Assembly: GCA_032622095.1 (NCBI GenBank)
Contig: CP136066.1
Coordinates: 192,130,816 to 192,194,815 of the forward strand
Origin: Siphonodentalium dalli
Lineage: Eukaryota > Mollusca > Scaphopoda > Gadilida > Siphonodentaliidae
DNA: 64,000 bases
Reading direction: 5' to 3'
The notes under the pieces are model-generated. The model searched no databases and was not told the DNA's origin. It was given only the letters and a program-made list of their open reading frames with translations. The translations under genes and the position numbers were made by a program. Positions 35,276 to 44,332 of the stretch are shown piece by piece (positions within the stretch are counted from its first letter, which is position 1; each line of letters begins with the position of its first letter).

Positions 35276-35810
35276 CCGCCATTCATATGCGGTGGAGGTT
35301 CTCATATTTTCTGCCAGTCATACGCGGGGGAGGTTCTCATATGAACATATTATCTGCCGGTCATACGCGGTGGAGGTTCATATTATCCGCCGGTCATACG
35401 CGAGGGAAGTTCTCATTTTATCCTCCGGTCATACGCGGGGGAGGTTCTGATATGAACATATTATCTGCCGGTCATATGCGGTGGAGGATCATATTATCCA
35501 CCGGTCATACGCGAGGGAGGTTCTCATATTATCCTCTGGTCATACGTTGGGGAGGTCCTCATATGAACATATTATCCGCCAGTCATATCCTCCCTCGGGT
35601 GTGACCGGTGGATAATATGAGAACCTCCCTCGCATATGACCGGCAGATAATATGTTCATATGAGAACCTCCACCGCATATGACCGGTGGATAATATGAAC
35701 CTCCACCGCGTATGACCGGCAGATAATATGTTCATATCAGAACCTCCCCCACCTATGACCGAAGGATAATATGAGAACTTCCCTCGCGGATAATATGAAC
35801 CTCCACCGCG
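35276..35810. repeat. Inverted (palindromic) minisatellite
   Basis: Forward units of roughly 40 bases ('ggtcatacgcgggggaggtt' with 'atattatc' spacers) run from 35276 to about 35593. Their reverse complements ('aacctccaccgcatatgacc') run from about 35594 to 35810. The array thus folds back on itself. It abuts the 5' truncation point of the family C copy. Confidence 0.9.
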
Positions 35811-36086
35811 TATGATTTAAGTGTTATCTTAGCAATCGCCAACAAAGGGTTAGGGTCAATGGCTGTGTCTCAAATTATGATTGTTTAGATTCTGGAGTGC
35901 CCCATGGGTCAGTTATTGGTCCTCTCCTATTTTTGCTCTACATTAACGATATAGCCGATAGTATGGAATCCAAAACGTGTCTCTACGCAGATGATACTTG
36001 TCTAATGAAGAATAGTCCTGACCTAAACACTTGAGATTTCACTGAATAATGATATGATTAAGTTGAGAAATTGGTCTAAGCAATGG
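35811..36086 (+). pseudogene. Family C non-LTR retrotransposon, RT part, left of LTR insertion
   Basis: It matches the minus-strand copy at 45.83-46.10 kb: RT motif 5 to 6 region with GVPQG-like sequence (damaged), LLYINDIADSMESK-like and ADDT. It ends at 36086 exactly where the LTR element starts. The last four bases ATGG are the duplicated target. The frame is broken. Confidence 0.88.
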
Positions 36087-36950
36087 TGTGCCAAGACAAC
36101 CCCAGGGACATAACTTTCAACCCGGGAAGAAGACAGGCAATCTCTAAGTCGCGGGGGCGCTAGATTACCACACATATCAGCGCCACTGTCGGCCACATCT
36201 AGATTGTCAAATACTGGACATCAAAAGAGATTAGCGGACACCCAGGCAGTACCCATGTCCGACACACACACATGTGGATAATTGGGGAGTAAACAGACCG
36301 ATCTTGGGATTAGCGGGACCAGATACCTCGCCTAGAAAAGCTATTGAAACCCAATGCAGCGCGATGGACGAAAGGAGTAGTCTAAAGGACGCATAGGAAA
36401 ATGACGATCGCCCGATTACACTAGGTACGCCTAGAATCGATTCGCCGTGAATATGCACCGGGCTGTCATTAATGCCCTCTGTGTATTTAGTAAGAAGAAA
36501 GCCGACACCGAGAACCAGTTCTAACCGACAACCAAGATGTGACCAACGACTCTCGTGGCACTAAGAAGACAGCTAGGATCTCCAGCCGGGAACATGGATA
36601 GGAATACAAGGTAAACATTACAATTCTGTATTTCTAACAACGCTACCCCGATGTGCCGACGAAGAAGCGAAGCAGACGACAGGAAGAGGAACTCAACCGG
36701 AACTCAGCCGAGCAGAAGAAGAGCAGACGACAGGAAGACAAACTCAACCGGAACTCAACCGAGCAGAAGACAAGCAGACACGCCCAACCTATGAAGACGG
36801 AAGAAGACCTTAAACCGAGCAGACGACAGGAAGATAAACTCAACCAGGAGAAACCCAGATGCCGATGATTGAACATTATTGACTTTGTTGTAAATTAATA
36901 ATCAAACCGTTCTGATAGCCTTAAGAGTTATATGTACCCGTATTGGCACA
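36087..36950 (+). repeat. 5' LTR
   Basis: TG...CA ends with 8-bp terminal inverted repeats. It contains a 51-bp internal repeat ('agcagacgacaggaag' at 36671 and 36722, again near 36819). At the position where the 3' LTR has AATAAA (42397), this copy has a substitution that removes it. Confidence 0.95.
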
Positions 36951-36960
36951 TATCTCTTAA

Positions 36961-36985
36961 CTGGTGCCTTCGAGCCAGGATCTGA
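36961..36985 (+). other. Candidate primer-binding site
   Basis: TGGTGCCTTCGAGCCAGGAT begins about 11 bases after the 5' LTR. A TGG start fits pairing with the CCA end of a tRNA; the matching tRNA was not identified. Confidence 0.5.
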
Positions 36986-37086
36986 ACGATAATCGCAGAC
37001 ACAACGTGAAACCAGAAGAGGAACAGTGTGAACAAAAACAGTGTGGGAAAATTCGCAAAACGTGAGTCTAATTGTTTGTTATCATA

Positions 37087-38169
37087 ATGGCTACCCAACA
37101 ATCAGCTGGTGTTCTCGCCCCATTAACAGAGTCTATCAATTCTCAAATTGCTGCAATGGCCATGACTACGGTGACACAGGTAGTGACGTCATTTGACGGA
37201 GACCCCACGAAATACCACGGGTGGGTCAAGTCGATAGAAAAATGCGCGATCCTAACCGGCGCTAACGAAACAAAAAAGCCCTATATGGCATTCCAGAGCG
37301 CTACGGGCCCCGTTTCGGATTTTTTACAAAGATATTTGGCCACGAATCCTAACGCCACGTGGCAAGACACAAAAACCGAATTATCTAGTCGATTTGCCGA
37401 GATAAATGACAATCAATTCGCCTTTTCGATGCTAAGAAAAATCAAGCAAAAACAAAACGAAAATTTACATGTGCTAGCCGAACGAATTTTGGAGATCGCG
37501 ACGGTGGCATACCGAGATCAACCCGGTGGGATCAACGCGGTTGAAGGCCAACTCGTAGGGTTTTATATTGACGCTTTAAGAAGCGACAGTTTGAAAATGA
37601 AGTTGATCAGAGACGCCCCAAAGACACTAAAGTTGGCAGCCGAAATCGCCATGCGGGAAATGGGGATCCGACGGGTATTCAACCTACGAACGGGCCGCGA
37701 AAATTACAACGAAAACGAACCAGAAGCAATGGAAATCGATAGTTTCAGAAACAAATGCGCAAGAGCAACCTGCAATATATGCGGACGCGATAACCACACG
37801 ACCCGAGAACACCGATCACGCCCGAGACAGGTGCATGTCGAAGCGGTGGTTAAACCACGAACAGTCGAATGTTGGACGTGTCAAGGTGACCATTTCGCTC
37901 GCGACTGCCCCTTTAAGACCGAAAACCGAAGGCACGTATCTTGCTGGGTTTGCGAAGGTAATCACTTGGCTAGAAATTGCCCCTCTAAATCCGGAGATTC
38001 GAAGCAAAAGCAATGGAACGCGCCGGTAACGCCACCTAGGGGAATCCGCCGAGATCAGCCGAACCGACCACGTGACCTATCCCATGATACACCGCGTCAC
38101 AGCCGGAGATATCCGACATTAAACGAACCACCCCAATTAATGACCCTACCCGCATACCAAAAAAACTAG
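37087..38169 (+). CDS. gag: Gag-like polyprotein with zinc knuckles
   Basis: 360 residues from ATG 37087. The N-terminal half includes FDGDPTKYHGWVKSIEK, the signature of retrotransposon Gag capsid domains. The C-terminal part has three Cys/His clusters: CNICGRDNHTTREH (37771), CWTCQGDHFARDC (37870) and CWVCEGNHLARNC (37942). The latter two have CX2CX3HX4C spacing, one residue shorter than the canonical CX2CX4HX4C. A basic tail follows. The frame is intact and ends with TAG at 38167, directly after the slippery heptamer. Gag would form particles and bind the element RNA. Confidence 0.9.
   Translation: MATQQSAGVLAPLTESINSQIAAMAMTTVTQVVTSFDGDPTKYHGWVKSIEKCAILTGANETKKPYMAFQSATGPVSDFLQRYLATNPNATWQDTKTELSSRFAEINDNQFAFSMLRKIKQKQNENLHVLAERILEIATVAYRDQPGGINAVEGQLVGFYIDALRSDSLKMKLIRDAPKTLKLAAEIAMREMGIRRVFNLRTGRENYNENEPEAMEIDSFRNKCARATCNICGRDNHTTREHRSRPRQVHVEAVVKPRTVECWTCQGDHFARDCPFKTENRRHVSCWVCEGNHLARNCPSKSGDSKQKQWNAPVTPPRGIRRDQPNRPRDLSHDTPRHSRRYPTLNEPPQLMTLPAYQKN
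38160..38166 (+). promoter_or_regulatory. -1 programmed ribosomal frameshift heptamer A AAA AAC
   Basis: Read in the gag frame, the heptamer is A AAA AAC (X XXY YYZ), directly followed by the gag TAG. The -1 frame is open through this point and continues without stop into the protease. A small CCTC/GAGG hairpin can form at 38175-38187; no stronger stimulator was found by eye. This is the classic gag-pro shift arrangement of several retroviruses and LTR elements. Confidence 0.8.
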
Positions 38170-38444
38170 GGAATCCTCTCATTGAGGCCACGAATGGGAG
38201 GAAATATAGCATAAATATTGTGGGAAACCCCAGCTCATGTTTAGTTAGAATAGGTAAAGATAAATATCGCTCGTTAGTGGATAGTGGCGCGGAAGTGTCA
38301 TTGATTCACAAACGCGTCTATGACGCATTACAGTTTCGACCAAAACTAACTAGGGAACACATTAACCTTAGCTCCGTGAATGGGAAATCACTGGGTGTAC
38401 TTGGTAGCGTGGAACTAACCTTCAGAATGGCGAAACTAAAATAA
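38163..38444 (+). CDS. pro: Aspartic protease, reached by -1 frameshift
   Basis: The frame is open from the gag overlap. Catalytic motif LVDSGAEVSLI (DSG at 38280-38288) is typical of retroviral-type pepsin-fold proteases that work as dimers. No separate ATG start is needed given the frameshift. The frame meets TAA at 38442-38444, within the protease domain; the C-terminal flap part (MILGRDWL) lies just past it in the same frame, so this copy carries one nonsense change. Confidence 0.85.
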   Translation, partial: KLGNPLIEATNGRKYSINIVGNPSSCLVRIGKDKYRSLVDSGAEVSLIHKRVYDALQFRPKLTREHINLSSVNGKSLGVLGSVELTFRMAKLK

Positions 38445-39731
38445 ACCCATAAATTTTATGTGGTGAATGATATGACCCGGAATATGATCTTGGGGAGAGA
38501 TTGGTTGACCACTCGGGGGGTCAGACTGTATTATGAACTGGGATGCCTCAAGGTCAGTGACGTGTATGTCCCCTTGGAAGCAGATGCGCATATCGCTTCC
38601 CTTCTGAGATTAACCAGCAGAGTTAGTTTAAAGCCCCGAACATCGACTTTATGCATGGGAAAATCAAAAAACTTAGCTTCTCTTCACAAGTCGACATTAA
38701 TAGAGGTTGCCCAAATCAAGAAAGGTTACCTAGCATCAAAACCCGGTTTGGAGGTAAGGAATTCGATTTCGGAACTAGGTAAAAGACAACAAGTCCCATT
38801 GCTACTCGTGAACAACACTAATAAAACCGTTTATCTTCGGCGCGGCAGTGTAGTTGGAAAATCAGTCACGTATGAACGAAGACGCAATCGTGCTGGGAAG
38901 GGTTATTGTCAAATAGCATTACGGCAACAGCCTAAATCACTTACGCTGGTGCACAAACACGTGAAACAGGCGAAACGCCAACAAGCAGCGAATTTTAACA
39001 AAAAGGCCACAGACACCAAATTCGAGATTGGCGAGGCCGTCTATGTGAAGAATCATTTACGAAAAAGCAAACTTGAAAGCAAATGGAAACCCTACTTCCG
39101 CATAACCAAGCAAATAACGCCCGTTACTTTCGAGTTAAGGAATCAATTGACTGGGAAAGTCACACAATCCCACGCTGAACATATGCGCAAGGCCAACCTT
39201 GAATGGGAAATCCCCAAAACTGACAACAACAAGCGTGCTCAAACGTATATTGTTCCCCCCGAAGACGAAGATAGCGACGTTCCTGCCCCTAACCCTGTGG
39301 GTGGGTCTTCTGGCGATGAAACGGAACCATTACCAGATGATGTAATCGCTCGATATCGGAGACAATGTTCGGACTCCGACGACGAAGATGTCCCTTTAAG
39401 CGAGCTTAAGATGCGCTTACAGCATAGAAAAGCGCGACTCGCACGCTCAGAGCCGCTACAAAACCCTGACTCGTCCACGGACGAGAGATTAGAGCCGAGT
39501 GCCAAGGCACGACGCGCTCCAGCGCCTCGTCGACACGGGCGCAAAATAACAAAGATGGTCACGAGTGATGACATCTCAGAGGATGAGTTAATGGAAGTGG
39601 CCGCCATTGAACAAACCCCTCGTGAATGTAAGCCCGTACGGGCACCACGCAAGTGTAAGCAGCTCGTGAATGGAGCAAACAGCAACTTGATAAGTAAACC
39701 GTCATTATACAAACTCTGCTATCAGCGATAA
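38445..39731 (+). pseudogene. Pol remnant: protease C-terminus fused to integrase C-terminal domain
   Basis: Starting in frame after the TAA: MILGRDWLTTRGV closes the protease, and the linker that normally precedes RT follows (VNNTNKTVYLRRGSVVGK). Near 38880-38910 the sequence jumps to NFNKKATDTKFEIGEAVYVK and SKWKPYFRITKQITPVTFEL (39081-39210), the end of integrase with its SH3-like fold. The RT, RNase H and integrase core are missing, yet the frame stays open for 423 codons. The tail after HMRKANLEW is acidic and then basic, about 190 residues, unlike a compact gypsy end. Confidence 0.85.
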
Positions 39732-39734
39732 TAA

Positions 39735-40100
39735 TAGAGTGCTCGAAACAGTGACCTGGGGTCCATTACAGAAGAAATGGGACCCTGCCCTTAACTGGCT
39801 TATTGGCGAACCTAACCTGGCTCCGTAATATTTAGCCCAGTGGCCCAACCAAGTCGAAATAAGTAGTCGTGCCCCTATCGATCACAGGTCGCGCATCCCC
39901 ATGAAACCCGACACTTGCGCGTAGCAATTCAATAAATAAACCCTTAAACTTTACAATCACGCGCCGAGAGATAACGAGCACCGCGCCGACGTGCACGTCG
40001 CCACCCTTAGGGTTACTGCGTTTAAGCGCACCCCGCTCAAATAAACACGATCGAAAATATGCTCACGACTGACTTAGTGAACGAAAAAGTATTACCCCAA
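39735..40100 (+). other. Non-coding spacer between pol remnant and downstream ORFs of the LTR element
   Basis: No ORF with recognisable features. It could carry a splice acceptor for the downstream ORFs. Confidence 0.4.
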
Positions 40101-40103
40101 TGA

Positions 40104-40391
40104 ATGGTAGAGATGGCCATGGTAGTATTTTGCCCTAGTAACAACTACAGTAGTAATTTTCATTATCTTGACCCCCGATTCTGGTGGAAATTTGTTAAAC
40201 ATCATTTGCCAAGGTTAGCCATTATGTATAATAAGCAGTTAGACCAGCGACCTGAGGATATCCCGAATGCCGTGTTCAAAGAGCCCATAGACGAAACAAT
40301 GGAGACGGATGCACCAAAGCCGTCTGCGCTGTTCCGGGAGAACACTCAGGAACGCCTACACGTATATCCAATTATAGCCGTCAGAGGCTAA
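40104..40391 (+). CDS. Unknown 95-residue ORF in the LTR element
   Basis: ATG at 40104. An aromatic-rich start (FHYLDPRFWWKFVKHHLPRL) precedes a polar segment with METDAPKPSAL. No signal peptide or clear membrane segment. No family recognised. It lies between the pol remnant and the larger 3' ORF; it may be the relic of a longer reading frame. Confidence 0.4.
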   Translation: MVEMAMVVFCPSNNYSSNFHYLDPRFWWKFVKHHLPRLAIMYNKQLDQRPEDIPNAVFKEPIDETMETDAPKPSALFRENTQERLHVYPIIAVRG

Positions 40392-40394
40392 CCA

Positions 40395-40855
40395 CATCTG
40401 TGGCGGATTTGGATTAGTATTAATGATGTATCATATATTAATGTATTCCGCATTTCCTCCGTATTTATTGTTGAGTTGATATTGGAATCATTTGCATGTA
40501 TATAGACGTTTATGCATTTCATATATTTCGAATATTAATTGTGGCATAACCATGTCCACGGTATTATAGTTGTATAATTATCAGAATTATTGTAGCAAGC
40601 GTTGAATAGGGACTAGAAATCCCGACATGCAGTCATACGTTTTGATGATTGAAATCAATCACCCCGACTGATTATGTGTTTAACTGTTCGTCAACCAATC
40701 AATCTATAGAATTAGTTGTAAATTCCATTTTCGTATTGGGCCGATCTGACGGCCCTCAAGCGATACCGATAAATTGGAAAAGTAACCATTGTATATACTG
40801 ACTGTGTCATTTGTTCTCAAACCTCACACAATTATCCGTTTGAGTATTACAGGCT
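40395..40855 (+). other. Non-coding spacer inside the LTR element
   Basis: AT-rich, no coding signal. Confidence 0.4.
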
Positions 40856-40859
40856 GACC

Positions 40860-41381
40860 ATGGCGGTGGAACAAGGGTCGACCAGTTGTCGGAACCTACC
40901 CCCATACTCGGACATTGAGGACGAAAATACCTCGACATCCGATGCTGACGATATGACACCCAATTCAGATGCACGACCATCCACCAGCAGGCGGCCGCAT
41001 GAAAGCTACCTCGACATGATGCCGCGCATGCAGTCACCCACATCCTACAACCAGCCATGGGTACAGCCTTACACCGAGCATAGACGATATTACGCAATGC
41101 AGTCACCTCCCCCGCCTTACAGCCCGCCCAGAGAAACTGAAGATGCACTCATCGACATCGACCCCGATTGGTACTACTTCACGGACGAACACCGACAGCC
41201 GATCCAGACTCGCCAGCGAACCTACGCTAGAGCACGACAGCAGCCGTACCAACGACACCGACGGACATACGAACAACGAAGGCCTCTCATTCACCGATGC
41301 CGCTGTTGCGAACTACTCCGACGAATCATCAACCTGCTACGCAGCGACGGATTGGACTTGCGATTTCAGGATCAACTTTAA
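40860..41381 (+). CDS. Unrecognised 3' ORF of the LTR element with PPxY motif and Arg/Cys/Leu-rich tail
   Basis: 173 residues; the ATG context (accATGG) is a strong Kozak match. Residues 1-60 are Ser/Asp/Glu-rich and probably disordered. 83-90 is PPPPYSPP, containing a PPxY motif, which in other elements recruits WW-domain ubiquitin ligases. 117-141 is Arg-rich (RQRTYARARQQPYQRHRR). 146-163 has RCRCCELLRRIINLLRSD, a Cys cluster followed by a Leu-rich amphipathic run. There is no signal peptide or membrane span, so it is not an envelope protein. The last 30 codons are duplicated at 41483-41569. Its location between pol and the 3' LTR suggests an accessory protein; function unknown. Confidence 0.65.
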   Translation: MAVEQGSTSCRNLPPYSDIEDENTSTSDADDMTPNSDARPSTSRRPHESYLDMMPRMQSPTSYNQPWVQPYTEHRRYYAMQSPPPPYSPPRETEDALIDIDPDWYYFTDEHRQPIQTRQRTYARARQQPYQRHRRTYEQRRPLIHRCRCCELLRRIINLLRSDGLDLRFQDQL

Positions 41382-41482
41382 AATCAAAAAAAGTCACAGC
41401 CAGTAGGTCGGAGTTGTCTGAGAGACGCCCAGACGACCCGATTTGCATGGAGACGGACGACATCGCACCAGCTATCTATCGC

Positions 41483-41569
41483 CGATGCCGCTGTTGCGAA
41501 ACACTTCGACGAATCATCGACCTGCTGCGCAGCGACGAATTGGACTTGCGATTTCAAGATCAACTTTAA
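41483..41569 (+). repeat. Duplicated copy of the 3' ORF tail
   Basis: It encodes CRCCETLRRIIDLLRSDELD, nearly the same as the end of the 173-residue ORF, offset by 188 bases, and again ends FQDQL-stop. The frame differs from the first copy. Several changes separate them, so the duplication predates this insertion. Confidence 0.85.
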
Positions 41570-41572
41570 ATC

Positions 41573-41590
41573 GAAAAAGTGAAGGAGTAA
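41573..41590 (+). other. Polypurine tract before the 3' LTR
   Basis: A purine-rich run (gaaaaagtgaaggag) ends three bases before the LTR, the expected place of the plus-strand primer. Confidence 0.6.
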
Positions 41591-42454
41591 TGTGCCAAGA
41601 CAACCCCAGGGACATAACTTTCAACCCGGGAAGAAGACAGGCAATCTCTAAGTCGCGGGGGCGCTAGATTACCACACATATCAGCGCCACTGTCGGCCAC
41701 ATCTAGATTGTCAAATACTGGACATCAAAAGAGATTAGCGGACACCCAGGCAGTACCCATGTCCGACACATACACATGTGGATAATTGGGGAGTAAACAG
41801 ACCGATCTTGGGATTAGCGGGACCAGATACCTCGCCTAGAAAAGCTATTGAAACCCAATGCAGCGCGATGGACGAAAGGAGTAGTCTAAAGGACGCATAG
41901 GAAAATGACGATCGCCCGATTACCCTAGGTACGCCTAGAATCGATTCGCCGTGAATATGCACCGGGCTGTCATTAATGCCCTCTGTGTATTTAGTAAGAA
42001 GAAAGCCGACACCGAGAACCAGTTCTAACCGACAACCAAGATGTGATAAACGACTCTCGTGGCACTAAGAAGACAGCTAGGATCTCCAGCCGGGAACATG
42101 GATAGGAATACAAGGTAAACATTACAATCCTGTATTTCTAACAACGCTACCCCGATGTGCCGACGAAGAAGCGAAGCAGACGACAGGAAGAGGAACTCAA
42201 CCGGAACTCAACCGAGCAGAAGAAGAGCAGACGACAGGAAGACAAACTCAACCGGAACTCAACCGAGCAGAAGACAAGCAGACACGCCCAACCTATGAAG
42301 ACGGAAGAAGACCCTAAACCGAGCAGACGACAGGAAGATAAACTCAACCAGGAGAAACCCAGATGCCGATGATTGAACATTATTGACTTTGTTGTAAATA
42401 AATAATCAAACCGTTCTGATAGCCTTAAGAGTTATATGTACCCGTATTGGCACA
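41591..42454 (+). repeat. 3' LTR
   Basis: 864 bases, about 99% the same as the 5' LTR by visual comparison. AATAAA at 42397-42402 could serve as the poly(A) signal. Confidence 0.95.
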
Positions 42455-43891
42455 ATGGATGGTGACATTCAATCCATCAAAAAACACAATCTGATGTTTT
42501 TTGGAAGTTTCCCTGAATATACTAGGCCCGTGGTTAAATTCAATGGTGAAGTCCTGGAATACACCGAAAATCACAAGCATTTAGGCATTGAACTGCAGAG
42601 TGATCTCAAATGGAATATGTGTATCGACAGCACGTGTAAACGTGCTCTAATGCGAGACTGTCCTAACTAAGGAAACTTAAATGTATACTAAGCAGAAAGA
42701 CTTTAGAAACAATGTACTTGACATACACATGTACGTGAGACCGCTTCTCGAATATGGAAGCCCAGTGTGGTTTGGCTCTCCGAATTACCTCCTTAAGAAC
42801 CTTAATGATATTCAGTTAGATGCAGCCAGAATCGTGACTGTTTGCACTCGTTCTGTATCAGATGTCAGATTAATGACTGAGGTAGGCTGGGATAGTTTAG
42901 AGGACCGTTAAACGGTTATCCACCCTTCACAAGATTACGTTAGCACCATCTTGCCCGAACGTTTCAGAGATAGGACCGATCGAGAATCAAAATATGCTTC
43001 TGATTTCATTATCATTCGCTGTGACTCTGCAAGGTTAAAATCCACTTATTTCCCTGTCTGTACAAAGGAATGGAACTCCATTAAATTAACTATTCGCAAT
43101 CTCGCCCATGATGAATTCGTGAAGCAATTGAAACATATGTACTACGCGGGTTTAAGGTTGAAACCACCTTTGTATTTCACAAATGGGAGCCGTTATAAAT
43201 TACGCAATCATATCTCAGATTCCGCAACATGCTCGTGTGGCTTCCGGGAAGAAAATGCTAATCATTTTTTCTTTGAATGTGACCATTATGCCGAATCTCG
43301 GCTAAGACTTAATAATAATCTCATACAATATAATATTAACTCTGTAGACATATTTCATTATAGGAAACCCGAACTAACTTATACTGAGAATAGTGATATT
43401 TTTAAGGCTGTACACTCGTATATTAGAGATTCCGGTCGATTTGAGAGAACCTAACACTTTGCCCATGCCATTTTACACTTCATATCTACTTATAATAGAA
43501 TATATTATATATGTGTACCTTGTTTCTTATGTAATATATCTGAGTTATGCCCCTGTTATGGCACGGAATAATTGTGTAGATGCCTGTACTGTCGTATTTT
43601 TATTTGTTGCACGGGAATGATCACCGACTTGTTGATGAAGCATACACACACTCAACCCATCTCGTCACTGTACCGAACTTCCGATTCTACTCCACAATCT
43701 CCATTCTGTTTATTTTTTCATATATTGTTCATTATATGTATTTATATTATATATCTTGTGTTTTGTTCGTCTTTAGTGTAAAATTTGTCAGTGTATTATA
43801 CTAGGGAGAGGAGGGTATTCTAAGTGATTATAGCACTTGTCCTCCAATCCCTTTTGTCATAAATCAATTTATGGACAAATATAATATGTTT
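42455..43891 (+). pseudogene. Family C non-LTR retrotransposon, right of LTR insertion (RT end, C-terminus, 3' UTR)
   Basis: It resumes the RT at the duplicated ATGG: NLMFFGSFPEYTRPVVKFNG, HKHLGIELQSDLKWN, then RPLLEYGSPVWFGSPNYLL and LDAARIVTVCTRS. The C-terminus is at 42951-43454 with CSCGFREENANHFFFECDHY zinc motif. A deletion near 43196 removes about 20 codons present in the minus-strand copy. Frameshifts lie near 42660 and 42910. The 3' UTR ends at 'atatgtttaaac'. Confidence 0.9.
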
Positions 43892-44332
43892 AAACCAAAC
43901 CTTCCCTTGATGCACGAGTCAATCCCAACAACAGCTCCACCATATATATGTATGACATCCAAACTGTCACCATTATCATCCCGCAGATGGAGCGCTGGAC
44001 AAAATGCTGGTTATCTTTGGATTCGATCAGTGATAATAACTTTGTCTATCTTATTCACTCTGGTTAAATGTGTAATAAGTTGTTCTTCAGTCCTGTTTTT
44101 GATATCCATTTGGCCAATAATATACTGCATGTGAATGAATGTGCACAGGTTGTGATATTATTATAGTTTCATCTATTAAGATAAAATATTTCTGTTTCTT
44201 ATTATTTCTTAAGCTAACCATAAGTTGTTCCCTCAAAAATATTGCAATGGTATATTGCGGCATGGCACACAACATCCAAGAGACACCTGACTGGTCCAGT
44301 ATGTGGCAAATTGAAGTTGATTTATCTATAGT
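43892..44332. other. Spacer between tail-to-tail family C copies
   Basis: No recognised gene; flanked on both sides by the same 'gtttaaac' element terminus in opposite orientation. Confidence 0.5.

Larger units (their letters stand above)
36087..42454 (+). mobile_element. Ty3/gypsy-type LTR retrotransposon with large internal pol deletion
   Basis: The element is 6368 bases. LTRs at 36087-36950 and 41591-42454 are each exactly 864 bases, begin TGTGCCAA and end TTGGCACA, and differ at about eight positions. ATGG flanks both sides (36083-36086, 42455-42458), and the uninterrupted target is visible in the second family C copy at about 45838. The internal order is PBS-like site, gag, -1 frameshift signal, protease, deletion, integrase C-terminus, two downstream ORFs, purine-rich tract. 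RT, RNase H and the integrase core are absent, so movement would need help from a complete relative. Ty3/gypsy assignment rests on protease position and the integrase tail. Confidence 0.93.

Noticed and set aside
35199-35604. Repetitive 83- and 118-codon ORFs
   Set aside because: Direct translation of the inverted minisatellite.
36231-36876. Minus- and plus-strand ORFs of 71-77 codons inside the LTRs (also at 41735-42380)
   Set aside because: Present identically in both LTRs because of LTR identity; low complexity from the internal 51-bp repeat.
39239-39712. 157-codon minus-strand ORF
   Set aside because: Shadow of the acidic/basic pol tail on the plus strand.
40860-41381. Envelope protein (env) of the LTR element
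   Set aside because: No signal peptide, no membrane span, no Cys-rich ectodomain.
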